The notes under the pieces are model-generated. The model searched no databases and was not told the origin of the DNA. It saw only the letters and a list, made by a program, of their open reading frames with translations. Shown piece after piece: positions 35,528-44,877 of a DNA stretch of 64,000 nucleotides (the first letter of the stretch is position 1; each line of letters starts with the position of its first letter). The DNA is from Sciscionella marina DSM 45152. Lineage in GTDB: Bacteria > Actinomycetota > Actinomycetes > Mycobacteriales > Pseudonocardiaceae. The stretch spans positions 281-64,280 of the forward strand of contig NZ_KB905401.1 of assembly GCF_000379465.1 (NCBI RefSeq). The letters are read 5' to 3'. A program made the translations under genes and the position numbers.

Positions 35528-36502
35528 ATGCGAGTAGTGCAATTCAATGAGTACGGGCCACCCACCGTTATGCAGGTCGCCACGGTCGAGGAGCCCCATA
35601 CCGGGCCGGGCCAGATCCGTATCGGGGTGCGGGCCTCAGGACTCACGACCGGGGAGGTACGCGTGCGTTCCGGAGCGCTGCGGGCGATGGTACCCGTATC
35701 GTTGCCCTACCGGACGGGGTTCGACGCGGCGGGTGTCGTGGACGAGGTCGGTGAGGGTGTCGCAGGCGTGAGCATCGGTGACGAGGTATTCGGCATGACC
35801 GCTTCGGCCACCCGAGGCGCCAACGCCGACTTCGCGGTGCTGGTGGCCTGGGCGCCCCGGCCGGCCGTGTGGACGTGGGAGGAAGCGGGCGGTGCCGCGG
35901 GCAGCGTCGAGACTGCGACCCGCGTCCTCGACCGGCTGGCCCTCGGAGCCGAACAGACAGTGCTGGTGCAGGGCGCGGCCGGGGCGACCGGCTCGGTCGT
36001 CGTGCAATTCGCCCTCGCCCGTGGCGCCACCGTCATCGGCACGGCCTCAGAGCACAATCGTCAGTTCCTGCAGTCCCTCGGCGTGGTGCCGACGACGTAT
36101 GGACCCGGTCTTGTCGAGCGGGTCCGCGCCTTGGCGCCGAGCGGGGTTGATGCGGTCATCGACTGCGCCGGTGGTGCCCTGCCCGACCTGGTTACCATCG
36201 TCGGCGATGCCGAGCGTGTGGTGACGATCGCGGACCTGGACGCCGCGGCGTACGGCGTCCACCTGTCACACGGCGCCCCCAATGACGCGCCCACTGACGG
36301 GACAGGCGCAACCACTGTGCCCCACGCCGATCCACTCGCTCTGCACGGCCTCACGACCGCGGTCACGCTCGCAGATAAGGGCTTGCTGCGCGTGCCTGTC
36401 GCGGCGGCATTTCCGCTCGATCAGGTTGCCGAGGCGCACGCACTGAGTGAAGGGCGGCATGCGCCAGGACGCATCATCCTGACGAACACAGCTCGTCGTT
36501 GA
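35528..36502 (+). CDS. Zinc-free medium-chain oxidoreductase (quinone oxidoreductase-like)
   Basis: A 324-residue MDR-superfamily protein. It lacks the zinc-binding cysteines and has the NADPH-binding GAAGATGSVVVQFALARGA (approximately residues 149-167) typical of the quinone oxidoreductase branch. It probably reduces a quinone or an activated alkene. The TetR gene next door suggests induction by its toxic substrate. A single intact gene flanked by relics on both sides. Confidence 0.9.
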   Translation: MRVVQFNEYGPPTVMQVATVEEPHTGPGQIRIGVRASGLTTGEVRVRSGALRAMVPVSLPYRTGFDAAGVVDEVGEGVAGVSIGDEVFGMTASATRGANADFAVLVAWAPRPAVWTWEEAGGAAGSVETATRVLDRLALGAEQTVLVQGAAGATGSVVVQFALARGATVIGTASEHNRQFLQSLGVVPTTYGPGLVERVRALAPSGVDAVIDCAGGALPDLVTIVGDAERVVTIADLDAAAYGVHLSHGAPNDAPTDGTGATTVPHADPLALHGLTTAVTLADKGLLRVPVAAAFPLDQVAEAHALSEGRHAPGRIILTNTARR

Positions 36503-37174
36503 CCTCCCACGGCCTCCACGGTGGATGCCGTAGCCAGTGGCCGCCTGCACGGCCGGTCTGCCATTCCTTAAAACGTAGTTCTCTCCTGCCGGATTTCGCG
36601 CTCCTGCTTCCCATCGCGACCGGTCTGGCACATCGGCGGACATCAACCATGATCGCCGGATACACGGAAACCGTCGAGCGGCACAAGGACGCCGGACTGA
36701 CCGTTCCCGACGGAGTCGACTACCAGAGGCCGCGACCAGCTTTCTCACGGTCGCTTCGACTTCGGCGTCGGAAAGGGCTACCGGCGAACGAGTTCGCAAG
36801 GTTCTGGATGGTCGACGCAGACGCCGCCTCGCGTGACGAGGAGACTCGTGTGTTCTGGATGCGCGCATGGTCGGACACGGACGCTTCACCCACGGCGGTG
36901 CTTCTTGGAAGTTCTATGACGTCATGATCGACCCGACTGTCCAACCCGTCCATCCGGATCGGTGCGACGAGCGCGCCGTGCGTGACCAAGGCGGTCGGGA
37001 CAGGTTCCAACTGTTACTCGACCAGATCGCAGACCCGACATCGTGGGCCGACGCCTCGTGCGGGAGCGCGCGAAGAAGTTCGACGGACCGTGCGCTCAGC
37101 CGGATCCGAGATGGAACCACCGTGCGACGGTCGGTGACAAGACTCTGGGCTTCGAGATGGTGGGTTCCGGTAGG
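36503..37174. other. Region without an identifiable gene
   Basis: Frames on both strands are open for short distances, but none gives a complete protein. A minus-strand frame near 36740-36800 reads LSDAEVEATVRKLV, which recalls the C-terminus of MmgE/PrpD proteins. A plus-strand stretch near 36870-36960 reads HGRFTHGGASWKFYDVMIDP, which I do not recognise. I read it as decayed coding DNA. Confidence 0.3.
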
Positions 37175-37966
37175 TCAGTCGTTGATGGCGGCGATGCGCT
37201 CACTGATCGCCCGGGCTGCGTCGAGGACCAGTTCGATGAACTTCGCCTCGGCGCTGGTGTCCACGCGCGTGGCCAGGGCGGCCACGCTCACGGCCGCGAC
37301 GACGTCGTCCGCGGAGTTGCGGATGGGCGCTGCGATCCCGAGTACGTCGGGATCCAGTTCCGCTCTGGTTATCGAGTAGCCGTCCGCGCGGATCGTGACG
37401 AGCCGTTTCATCAGGTCGTCGACGTCGGTCAGCGTGGCGGGGGTGAATTGCCGGAATGGGGCCGCGGATTCCAGGACGGCGCGCGCTTGCTCGGGCGGGC
37501 TCCAGGCCAGCAGTGCCAGTGCGGAGGCTCCGGCGTTGACGGCGAGGGTGCTGCCGGGTTCGTAGGAGATCCTGGCCGCGCGCGTCCTGGATTCGGCGCG
37601 CTCGACGCACACCACGAGATCGCCGACGCGGCGGGTCAGCAGGATGGTCTCGCCGGTGGCTTCGCAGAGCCCGGTCATGATTGGCATCGCGGCTTCGGAG
37701 AGCCCGTAGCTGCGCCGGGCGACCCGGGCGATTTCCAGGATCCGCAGTCCCAGTCGGAATCCTCCCTCGGGTGCCTCTTCCAGGAAGCGGGTCGCGACCA
37801 GGCTTTGCAGATAGCGGTACGCGGTGGAGCGCGCGACCCCGAGCCGGTCGGCGACCGCGGCTCCGGACAGCACCGGTTCGGTGTCGGTGAACATGCTCAG
37901 AATGTCCAGTGCCCGATCGGCGGTCGAATTGCGGGCGCGGTACGTCCCAGACACTTTTCCTGACAT
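37175..37966 (-). CDS. IclR-family transcriptional regulator
   Basis: A 263-residue IclR protein. NSTADRALDILSMFTD precedes a winged helix-turn-helix (AAVADRLGVARSTAYRYLQSL), and a GAF-like effector domain follows (GASALALLAW, DVLGIAAPIRN). The start at ATG 37966 fits the usual length. It is divergent from the creatinase-like gene at 38088; the palindrome TCCTG-N5-CAGGA lies between them and recurs elsewhere in the 37-59 kb cluster. It is therefore the likely master regulator of that cluster. Confidence 0.92.
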   Translation of the reverse strand: MSGKVSGTYRARNSTADRALDILSMFTDTEPVLSGAAVADRLGVARSTAYRYLQSLVATRFLEEAPEGGFRLGLRILEIARVARRSYGLSEAAMPIMTGLCEATGETILLTRRVGDLVVCVERAESRTRAARISYEPGSTLAVNAGASALALLAWSPPEQARAVLESAAPFRQFTPATLTDVDDLMKRLVTIRADGYSITRAELDPDVLGIAAPIRNSADDVVAAVSVAALATRVDTSAEAKFIELVLDAARAISERIAAIND

Positions 37967-38040
37967 GCGGGACAGCCTAGGGCACTCACGGGTGAACCGA
38001 GCGCACACCAGGTCACCGCCCTGCTATTGTTGTTCGTATT

Positions 38041-38067
38041 GCAGGAGTTATATCCTGCTAAACAGGA
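38041..38067. promoter_or_regulatory. Candidate IclR operator (TCCTG-N5-CAGGA, plus a third half-site)
   Basis: TCCTG (38053-38057) and CAGGA (38063-38067) form a perfect palindrome with a five-base spacer. An additional GCAGGA at 38041-38046 pairs with TCCTGC as a second inverted repeat. The site is 20 bases before the start of the M24-family gene and 75 bases from the iclR start. Confidence 0.65.
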
Positions 38068-38087
38068 CATACAAGGTGGGTGTTGAC

Positions 38088-39257
38088 GTGGATGTGACCG
38101 AACGGGACTGGCGCTGGGGGCGGGTACGCGAGCAGATGCGGGCGCGCGAGATCGACTTGCTGATCGCGTTGCCGGAGTCGAACCCAACGGATGCCCTGTA
38201 CCTCGCAGGCGAACCGGGGGCGGTGCTGTTCCCGCTGGAAGATGAGCCGTTCGTGCTGCTCGGTGGCGAGGACAGTGACCTCGCCGTCGACCGGGAGGGC
38301 TGGATCAAGCAGCGCGAGAGTGCCACCGCGAACGGTTCCACCAAGGTTCCCTACGGCGCGGTGGTTGCCGCGAAGCTGCGCTCGACGAAGCTCGGGGCCG
38401 CACGCGTGGCTATCGCCGGCCTCGACGGGAACAACTATTCCCATGTGCGGAACGCCGACGGTTACGTGATCTATTCGACGGTGTCCCGGATCCTTGGTGC
38501 ACTCGGCGACGCCGAGGTCGTCGACGGGGCCCCGGTGATGGCCGCGGCGCGCTACGTGAAAAGCGAGACGGAGATCGCGGGGCTGCGGGCCGGGATCGAG
38601 GTGGCCGAGGCGGGCGCCCGGGCGATCGGTGCGGCTTTCCGGGTCGGCGCCGAGCAGGCGGATGCGTACCGGGCCGGGATGCTGGCGATGATGCGTCCTG
38701 GCCTCGGTCTCCCGTCCATCGCCTGGTGCCCGGGAATGTGGGGCAACCCGCGGCCCCGCCTCGTCGCGACGCCGACCGGGCCGGTCGAAGAGGGGTTGTG
38801 TGTCGCGGCGGAAATCATGCCCGGCTACCCGAACGTGGTGCAGGTCGCCGACCCGTTCGTCGCCGGGCGCGTCCGCCCGCAGCAACGTGCGGCGTTCGAA
38901 CTCAACATCGCCGCGTTCGAGGCGGCCCGCTCCGCGCTCGTACCCGGCGCGACCTGGCGTGCGGTGCAGGCGGCCGCGCTGGACGTCGCGAAGGGAACCG
39001 AGTTCGGGATGTGTTTCCTACTGCACGGCGGGTTTGACGGGCCGCTGTTCATTCCGAACGACGTGCCGGAGGCCGTGCTCGACGATCCCATCGAGGCGGG
39101 CTCGGTGTTCATCTGCAAGCCGACCGCGTTCCCGGCAAGCGAAGGACGCGTCGTCGCGCGCGCCTACGACGTCAGCTGGGGCGACATGCTCGTGGTGCGT
39201 GAGAGCGGCGCCGAGCGGCTCGGTACCCGACCGCAACACCTCAACTCTTACGAATAG
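38088..39257 (+). CDS. M24-family creatinase/aminopeptidase P-like protein
   Basis: A 389-residue protein with the two-domain layout of M24B enzymes: an N-terminal creatinase-like domain (approximately 1-140) and a pita-bread domain with ETEIAGLRAGIEVAEAGARA. The metal ligands of metallopeptidases are not evident. Where a GHGxG histidine motif is expected it has FLLHGGFDGPLF, and the final glutamate region reads CKPTAF. This resembles metal-free creatinase more than a peptidase. GTG 38088 is chosen because GGTGGG lies seven bases upstream. It heads the plus-strand operon. Confidence 0.8.
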   Translation: MDVTERDWRWGRVREQMRAREIDLLIALPESNPTDALYLAGEPGAVLFPLEDEPFVLLGGEDSDLAVDREGWIKQRESATANGSTKVPYGAVVAAKLRSTKLGAARVAIAGLDGNNYSHVRNADGYVIYSTVSRILGALGDAEVVDGAPVMAAARYVKSETEIAGLRAGIEVAEAGARAIGAAFRVGAEQADAYRAGMLAMMRPGLGLPSIAWCPGMWGNPRPRLVATPTGPVEEGLCVAAEIMPGYPNVVQVADPFVAGRVRPQQRAAFELNIAAFEAARSALVPGATWRAVQAAALDVAKGTEFGMCFLLHGGFDGPLFIPNDVPEAVLDDPIEAGSVFICKPTAFPASEGRVVARAYDVSWGDMLVVRESGAERLGTRPQHLNSYE

Positions 39258-39264
39258 AGCCGCT

Positions 39265-40071
39265 ATGGAGTTCATCCGCTCCTTTGATATCGGCAAGTCC
39301 TACGACACCGGTTTTCCGCACTACCGTGCCCAGATTCTGTCGCGGCTGGAAAGCGCGCTGATGCTGGCCAGTCACATCGGCTCCGGCGGATGCGGGCCGA
39401 GCCTGCACTACCACCAGGTCGATCAGCTCTATTATCTGGTCAGCGGGTCGACGCAGGTCCAGCTCGGCGAGGGAGTGCACCACGCAGGACCGGGCTCACT
39501 CGTCTTCATCCCGGCCGGCCTGCCGCACTGCAACTGGAACGACGGCTCGGACAGTGAGACGCACTTCGAGATCATTGTCCCGGCGCCGTCACCGGTGTGG
39601 CCGATCGTGTATTTCGTCGATGGCCCGGGCGAGGTTCCTGCCGAGCATCGCACCGACCGGAGTGGTTACGTGATGTCCGCGGAGGCGGCCGAGTCGACCG
39701 AGCCGATGCCGGGTTTCCGGATGACCCCACTGGCCACCCCGGCCACCGGTTCCGAGCACATCGTGGTGAGCATGGCCGAGGTCGAGCCGGGGCACGGCGG
39801 ACCGGGCACGCATATCCACGATTTCGACCAGTACTACCTCGTACTGGACGGTGAACTGACCGTCGAAGTCGCATTGGAGAAGCACGTGGTGGGCCCGCAC
39901 AGCCTGGTTATCCTGCCCGCCGGGGTGCCGCATCGCCAGTACAACGAGGGCGCGGGATCGGAAAAGCATCTCGCGATCATCACACCGGTGCCCGCACAAG
40001 GCCGGCCGTGGGACGTCGGCGTCAGTTTCGCCGCGAATGGCGAGCAACACGATGGGCTGCCGATCCGTTGA
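39265..40071 (+). CDS. Bicupin protein
   Basis: A 268-residue protein with two cupin domains. Each has a metal-site pattern: HYHQVDQ with a later PHCNWND in the first (approximately residues 50-95), and HIHDFDQ with PHRQYNE in the second (approximately 190-235). Bicupins of this form include quercetin-type dioxygenases and sugar/acid isomerases. It lies seven bases after the creatinase-like gene and 12 bases before the large monooxygenase gene, so it probably acts on an intermediate of the same pathway. Confidence 0.85.
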   Translation: MEFIRSFDIGKSYDTGFPHYRAQILSRLESALMLASHIGSGGCGPSLHYHQVDQLYYLVSGSTQVQLGEGVHHAGPGSLVFIPAGLPHCNWNDGSDSETHFEIIVPAPSPVWPIVYFVDGPGEVPAEHRTDRSGYVMSAEAAESTEPMPGFRMTPLATPATGSEHIVVSMAEVEPGHGGPGTHIHDFDQYYLVLDGELTVEVALEKHVVGPHSLVILPAGVPHRQYNEGAGSEKHLAIITPVPAQGRPWDVGVSFAANGEQHDGLPIR

Positions 40072-40083
40072 AGGGACGCCGTC

Positions 40084-42864
40084 ATGGCTGTGGTGATTGT
40101 GGGAGCCGGACCGTCCGGCCTGATGTCGGCGCTGTTGCTTGCGCGGCAAGGAATAGCGTCGACAGTGCTCGAACGGACAAGTCACCAGGCGTGCGCCCCT
40201 AAAGCGCATGTGCTGAACCCGCGCAGCCTGGAAATCGCCCGCGCCGCCGGGTTGGATGTCGCCCGGATGTGCCGGGAAGCCACACCGGCCACCGACGATC
40301 GGTGGTCGGTGTTCATGACCACGTTGACGGGCACCGAACTGGGCCGGCTGCCCTTCGAATCCCACGACGACACGCACACCCCGTTACCGCGCATCAACCT
40401 CGCCCAGCCATTGTTCGAGCGGATCCTGCTGGACGCGATCGCCGAGGAACCGCTCATAGAACTCCGCAGCGGACATCAGTGGCGCTCGGCGGAGGAATCG
40501 GCCGAGCAGGTGGTCTCCACGGTGTCCACTGAGGACGGATCCAGTTATAGGTTGCCTGCGCGCTACCTGTTGGGTGCCGACGGGGCGAACAGCTCGGTCC
40601 GCGCAATGCTGGGCATTTCCCTGGAGGGCCCGGTCGACGTGGCCCGTTGTCTGACCATCCATTTCGAGGCCGATCTGCGCGCCGTGGTCGGTAAGCGGAC
40701 GGCGTTGTTCTACTGGGCGCTGGCCGGCAGCATTCCCGGGATCTTCATCGCCTACGACATCGCCAAGACCTGGGTGTACCTGTCCTTCGACGCCCCCGAG
40801 CACACGCCATCCCAGGCCGAGGCACTTGAACATGTGCGGCAGGCCATCGGGCGCAGCGACCTCGAGTTGGACGTGCGGCACGTGATTCCGTGGAACCTCG
40901 CGGGCCGGGTGGCCGACCGTTACCAGACCGGCCGGGTTTTCCTGGTCGGCGACGCCTGTCACAGTTTCCCACCCGCCGGTGGCATGGGCATGAACACCGG
41001 CATCCAGGACGCGCACAACCTGGCCTGGAAACTGGCTGCGGTGCACAACGGGCAGGCCGATCCGGCGCTGTTGCAGACCTATGAAATCGAACGGCGTCCC
41101 GTCGCCATCCGCAACACCGAACAGAGCATGAAGAACGCCCAAGCCGTCCCGGCCGTCTTCGCACTCACCGCCGATTCCACCCCTGCCGAGGTGGGGACCG
41201 CCATCAACGGCATGTACGAGAACTTCAACAGCCTGGCCGGGCAGATCGGCTTCAGCTACGGCGCCGGCCAGCAGCCCGGCGTCACGCACTACCGGCCCTC
41301 CGCGGAAATCGGCGACCGCATGCCACACGCCTGGATCCAGGCCGGCGAACGCGACCGTATCTCCACACTGGACCTGCTGGACGACCGGGGCTACACCGTG
41401 CTGACCCGCTCCGCGCAGACGCGGGACGTACCGGATCTGCGCACACCACTGACCGTCGTACGCATTCCCGGCGATTGGGCCGTGCCCGTCGAATGGCTGA
41501 CCACCGTGGGGCTGAACGAGGAGAATTCCGCGCTGCTCATCCGGCCCGATGGCCATATAGAAGACCGCGCATCACACGGTCGGCTGCGCCTGCGTTTGAC
41601 CGCTCCGGATTCGGCGAGCCCACGACAACGTCTGCGGAACTACGCGCCACGAGCGAAGGGGCTGGTTCCGCTGCACAACGGGCGGGTCGATCTGTCCGGG
41701 GACGTGCGCGCCCTCGGTGCGCTGCTCGGCGATCATCCGATGCCCCCGGTCGTGGCGAATGCCGAACAGCCGTGGCGTGGCATCACCCACGATGGCCACG
41801 TCATCCCCGCGCTTTACGGCCTGGAGGATCACGGTTTCGACACCGCGCCCACCGTGGCCGCGGCCCGCGCCTTCCATGCCGCCCTGCCCGCGACACTGCG
41901 CGCGCGGGCGGTGCTCCCGATGGATTCTTCCGCCTGGCGCCGCTGGACCAACGCCTTCCCTGATTGGGAACCGCACGGCGTGTGCCTGCAACAGCTCGAA
42001 CCCGCGGCCAGGCAGGCCGCGCTGCGGCTCATCGAGGCGAGTCTGAGTGCCTCGGGTTACCGGAGCGCGCGGGATGTGATGCGACTGAATCGTACACTCG
42101 GTGAGCTCGTCGACGACTACGCCGACACGCTCACCGAATGGATGTATCACCTCTGCGTTTTCGGTGAACCGCATCCCGAGCGCCCGTGGGGATGGCAGAT
42201 TTCCGGGCACCATCTCGACATCAACTGTGTCTTCGTCGGCAGGCAAATGATACTGACCCCGACTTTCATGGGCGCGGAGCCGTGGTTTGCCGAATCGGGA
42301 ACCTACCGGGGAACGGAAGTACTCGCCGCCGAGCGCGCGGCAGGATTCGCTTTCTACGCCGCGTTGTCCGCCCGGCAGCGCGCCGAGGCGACCCTATATC
42401 GGTCCATGCGCGCCCGGGATCTGCCGCATGAACTGTCCGGGCTGATCGAAGGCCGCCACCTGTCCGGGGCCGGTCACGACAACCGGCTCATCCCCTACTC
42501 CGGGATACCGGCAAAAGACCTTACCGGACAACAAATCGGCCGCTTGCGCGAGGTGGTCGAGCCCTATCTGGATCGGCTGCCGGCCGGGCCGCGCCGGGCC
42601 AAATTCGCCGAGGTGGACCGCTGGCTGTCCGAGACCTGGTTCGGCTGGATCGGCACCGACGACCCGGACGGACCCTTCTACTACAAAGTGCAGAGCCCGG
42701 TGATCCTGATCGAATTCGACAACCACGGCGGGATCTTCTTCGACAACGAGGAAGCCGAACCGTTCCACACGCACACCATCGTGCGCACCCCCAACGGAAA
42801 CGACTACGGAAAAGACGTGCTGCGCCAGCACTACGCGCGCCACCACCAGCCCCGGGAGACGTGA
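40084..42864 (+). CDS. FAD monooxygenase fused to a DUF3500 domain
   Basis: A 926-residue two-part protein. Residues 1 to about 530 are an aromatic-hydroxylase-type flavoprotein with VVIVGAGPSGLMSALLLARQ, LLGADGANSSVRAMLG (near 163) and FLVGDACHSFPPAGGMGMN (near 288). Residues about 560-926 are a DUF3500 domain with PWGWQISGHHLDIN (near 705) and FHTHTIVRTPNGNDYG (near 895), rich in conserved histidines. DUF3500 usually occurs alone and has no known function. A paralogue with the same fusion is at 52703-55498. The single reading frame has no stop or frameshift between domains. Confidence 0.88.
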   Translation: MAVVIVGAGPSGLMSALLLARQGIASTVLERTSHQACAPKAHVLNPRSLEIARAAGLDVARMCREATPATDDRWSVFMTTLTGTELGRLPFESHDDTHTPLPRINLAQPLFERILLDAIAEEPLIELRSGHQWRSAEESAEQVVSTVSTEDGSSYRLPARYLLGADGANSSVRAMLGISLEGPVDVARCLTIHFEADLRAVVGKRTALFYWALAGSIPGIFIAYDIAKTWVYLSFDAPEHTPSQAEALEHVRQAIGRSDLELDVRHVIPWNLAGRVADRYQTGRVFLVGDACHSFPPAGGMGMNTGIQDAHNLAWKLAAVHNGQADPALLQTYEIERRPVAIRNTEQSMKNAQAVPAVFALTADSTPAEVGTAINGMYENFNSLAGQIGFSYGAGQQPGVTHYRPSAEIGDRMPHAWIQAGERDRISTLDLLDDRGYTVLTRSAQTRDVPDLRTPLTVVRIPGDWAVPVEWLTTVGLNEENSALLIRPDGHIEDRASHGRLRLRLTAPDSASPRQRLRNYAPRAKGLVPLHNGRVDLSGDVRALGALLGDHPMPPVVANAEQPWRGITHDGHVIPALYGLEDHGFDTAPTVAAARAFHAALPATLRARAVLPMDSSAWRRWTNAFPDWEPHGVCLQQLEPAARQAALRLIEASLSASGYRSARDVMRLNRTLGELVDDYADTLTEWMYHLCVFGEPHPERPWGWQISGHHLDINCVFVGRQMILTPTFMGAEPWFAESGTYRGTEVLAAERAAGFAFYAALSARQRAEATLYRSMRARDLPHELSGLIEGRHLSGAGHDNRLIPYSGIPAKDLTGQQIGRLREVVEPYLDRLPAGPRRAKFAEVDRWLSETWFGWIGTDDPDGPFYYKVQSPVILIEFDNHGGIFFDNEEAEPFHTHTIVRTPNGNDYGKDVLRQHYARHHQPRET

Positions 42865-44827
42865 TGAGCGACATCATCTGGCAGCCCGATCCTGATGCGA
42901 TATCGGCATCGCGGATCGCCCAGTTCACCTCCTTCGTCGCGGATCGTCATCAACTGGCCCTGCCGGGCTACGCCGAACTGCACGCCTGGTCCACCGAGAA
43001 TCTCGGCGATTTCTGGCAATCGGTATGGGATTTCTTCGCCATGGAGTCGACAACCGAGCCGGGGCCCCGCTGAACGAGACCAGGCCACAGTCGGCTTCCT
43101 GGTTTCGTGGAGCACGGCTCAATTACGCCGCGCACGCGCTGCGCCATGGTGAAAGCGAGGCCATCGCCATCGTCGGTGAGTCCGAACCCGGCACCGCACC
43201 GGTGCGACTAACCTGGGGTGAGGTGCGCCGCCAGGTCGCGGCACTGGCGGCCACCCTGACCGAGCACGGGATTGGGCCCGGCGACCGGGTGGCCGGCTAC
43301 CTGCCGAACATCGCCGAGGCCGTGATCGCGTTCCTGGCCACGGCGAGCGTCGGCGCGATCTGGGCCTGCTGTGGGCAGGATTACGCCGTGCCCGCGGCAC
43401 ACGCCCGGCTGGGCCAGCTGGAGCCCGCCGCGCTGATCGTGGCCGATGGATACCGTTTCAACGCCGTGGTGCAGGACCGGTCAGCGGCGGTGGCTCAGCT
43501 GGTTTCCGCGCTGCCCGGCGTGCGCCTGCTGATCGCGGTCGAACGCATCGGCAGCGGCGTGCCGGGCGCACTGTCCTGGGACGCCGCCACCGCGGGTGAT
43601 CCCGAATTCGCCCCGCTTCCGGTGGCCTTCGACCATCCGTTATGGGTGGTGTTCTCCTCCGGCAGCACCGGAATACCCAAGGGGATCATCCACGGGCACG
43701 GTGGGGTGCTGCTCGAGCAGTACAAAACCATGGGGCTGCACTTCGACCTCGGCGCCGCCGACACGTTCTTCTGGTTCACCACGCCGAGCTGGATGCTGTG
43801 GAACACCCTCGTCGGCGGCTTGCTGGTCGGGGCACGGATCGTCAGTTACGACGGCGGCCCCCACATCGCGGCGCTCTGGGACATTGCCGAACGGCTCGGG
43901 GTGAGCGTGCTCGGGCTCAGTCCCGGATACCTGCGGACCTGCCGGCAACAGCAGCTCACGGTGCGCGCCGGCCGCGCGCTCACGGCGTTGACGTGTGTCG
44001 CGACGACCGGGTCCGCCTTGCCTGCCGCGACGGCACGGTGGCTGGCCACCGAACTGGGGCCGTCGGTGCAGATCGCCTCGGTCAGCGGCGGAACCGACGT
44101 CGTCACCGGATTCGTCGGCAGCGCGCCGACGATACCCACCAGGGCAGGCGAAATCTCCGCGCCGTGTCTGGGGGTCGCCGTCGACGCCTACGACGACAAC
44201 GGCAACTCCCTACGCGGGAAGGTCGGCGAACTGGTCATCACCCGACCGATGCCGTCCATGCCACTGGGCTTCTGGCGCGACGAGGACGGCCGCCGCTATC
44301 ACGAGACCTACTTCTCGATGTTCCCCGGAGTCTGGAGGCAAGGCGATTGGATCACCATCACCGGCCACGGCGGGGTGATCATCCACGGGCGATCCGATTC
44401 GACGTTGAACCGCAACGGTGTGCGGATGGGCAGTGCCGATATCTACCAGGTGGTCGAGCAACTCGGCGAAATCGAGGGGGCACTCGTACTGGGCATCGAA
44501 GGCAGGACGGGCGAGTACTGGATGCCGCTGTTCGTGGTGGTGCGACCGGGCACACGACTCGACGACGGCCTGCGCCGCCGCATCGTCGAAGCAATCCGCA
44601 CCGGAGCGTCGCCACGACATGTACCCGACGACATCATCGAGGCGCCCGGCATCCCGCACACCCGCACCGGGAAGAAGCTGGAAGTACCGCTCAAACGCCT
44701 GCTCCAGGGCGCTTCGCCCGCATCCGTGCTCGATGTGAGCGCCACCGACGATCCCGAATTGGTCGATTGGTTCATTCACTTCGCCAAATCCCGTAGTCCT
44801 GCTTTGCAGGAGCCGCGTGTCGTTTAA
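42864..44827 (+). pseudogene. Acetoacetyl-CoA synthetase-like enzyme, one frameshift
   Basis: Two frames together match a full acetoacetyl-CoA synthetase (about 654 residues). 42864-43073 encodes the N-terminal cap (YAELHAWSTENLGDFWQSVWDFF). From about 43062 the next frame encodes WFRGARLNYA, the adenylation motif SSGSTGIPKGIIHGHGG and the C-terminal HTRTGKKLEVPLK with the catalytic lysine. One missing base in a G/C run near 43065-43070 explains the split. Everything else looks intact, so a sequencing error or recent mutation is possible. It would activate acetoacetate or a related beta-ketoacid. The start overlaps the preceding stop. Confidence 0.85.
44797..44811. promoter_or_regulatory. Candidate IclR operator (TCCTG-N5-CAGGA)
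   Basis: An exact copy of the palindrome found at 38053, here inside the last codons of the synthetase gene and 67 bases before the cupin start at 44878. It may drive or control an internal promoter. Confidence 0.55.
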
Positions 44828-44877
44828 CGGGACGGCGCGGTAATCTGGCGGTAAGTTCAACACTCCAGGAGGTAGTC

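Noticed and set aside
40384-41556. A 390-residue minus-strand frame within the first DUF3500 fusion gene
   Set aside because: Antisense shadow with low-complexity composition; no ribosome site or motif.
42861-43073. A separate 70-residue small gene before the synthetase
   Set aside because: Its sequence is the N-terminal cap of acetoacetyl-CoA synthetases and continues in the next frame, so it is part of one frameshifted gene.
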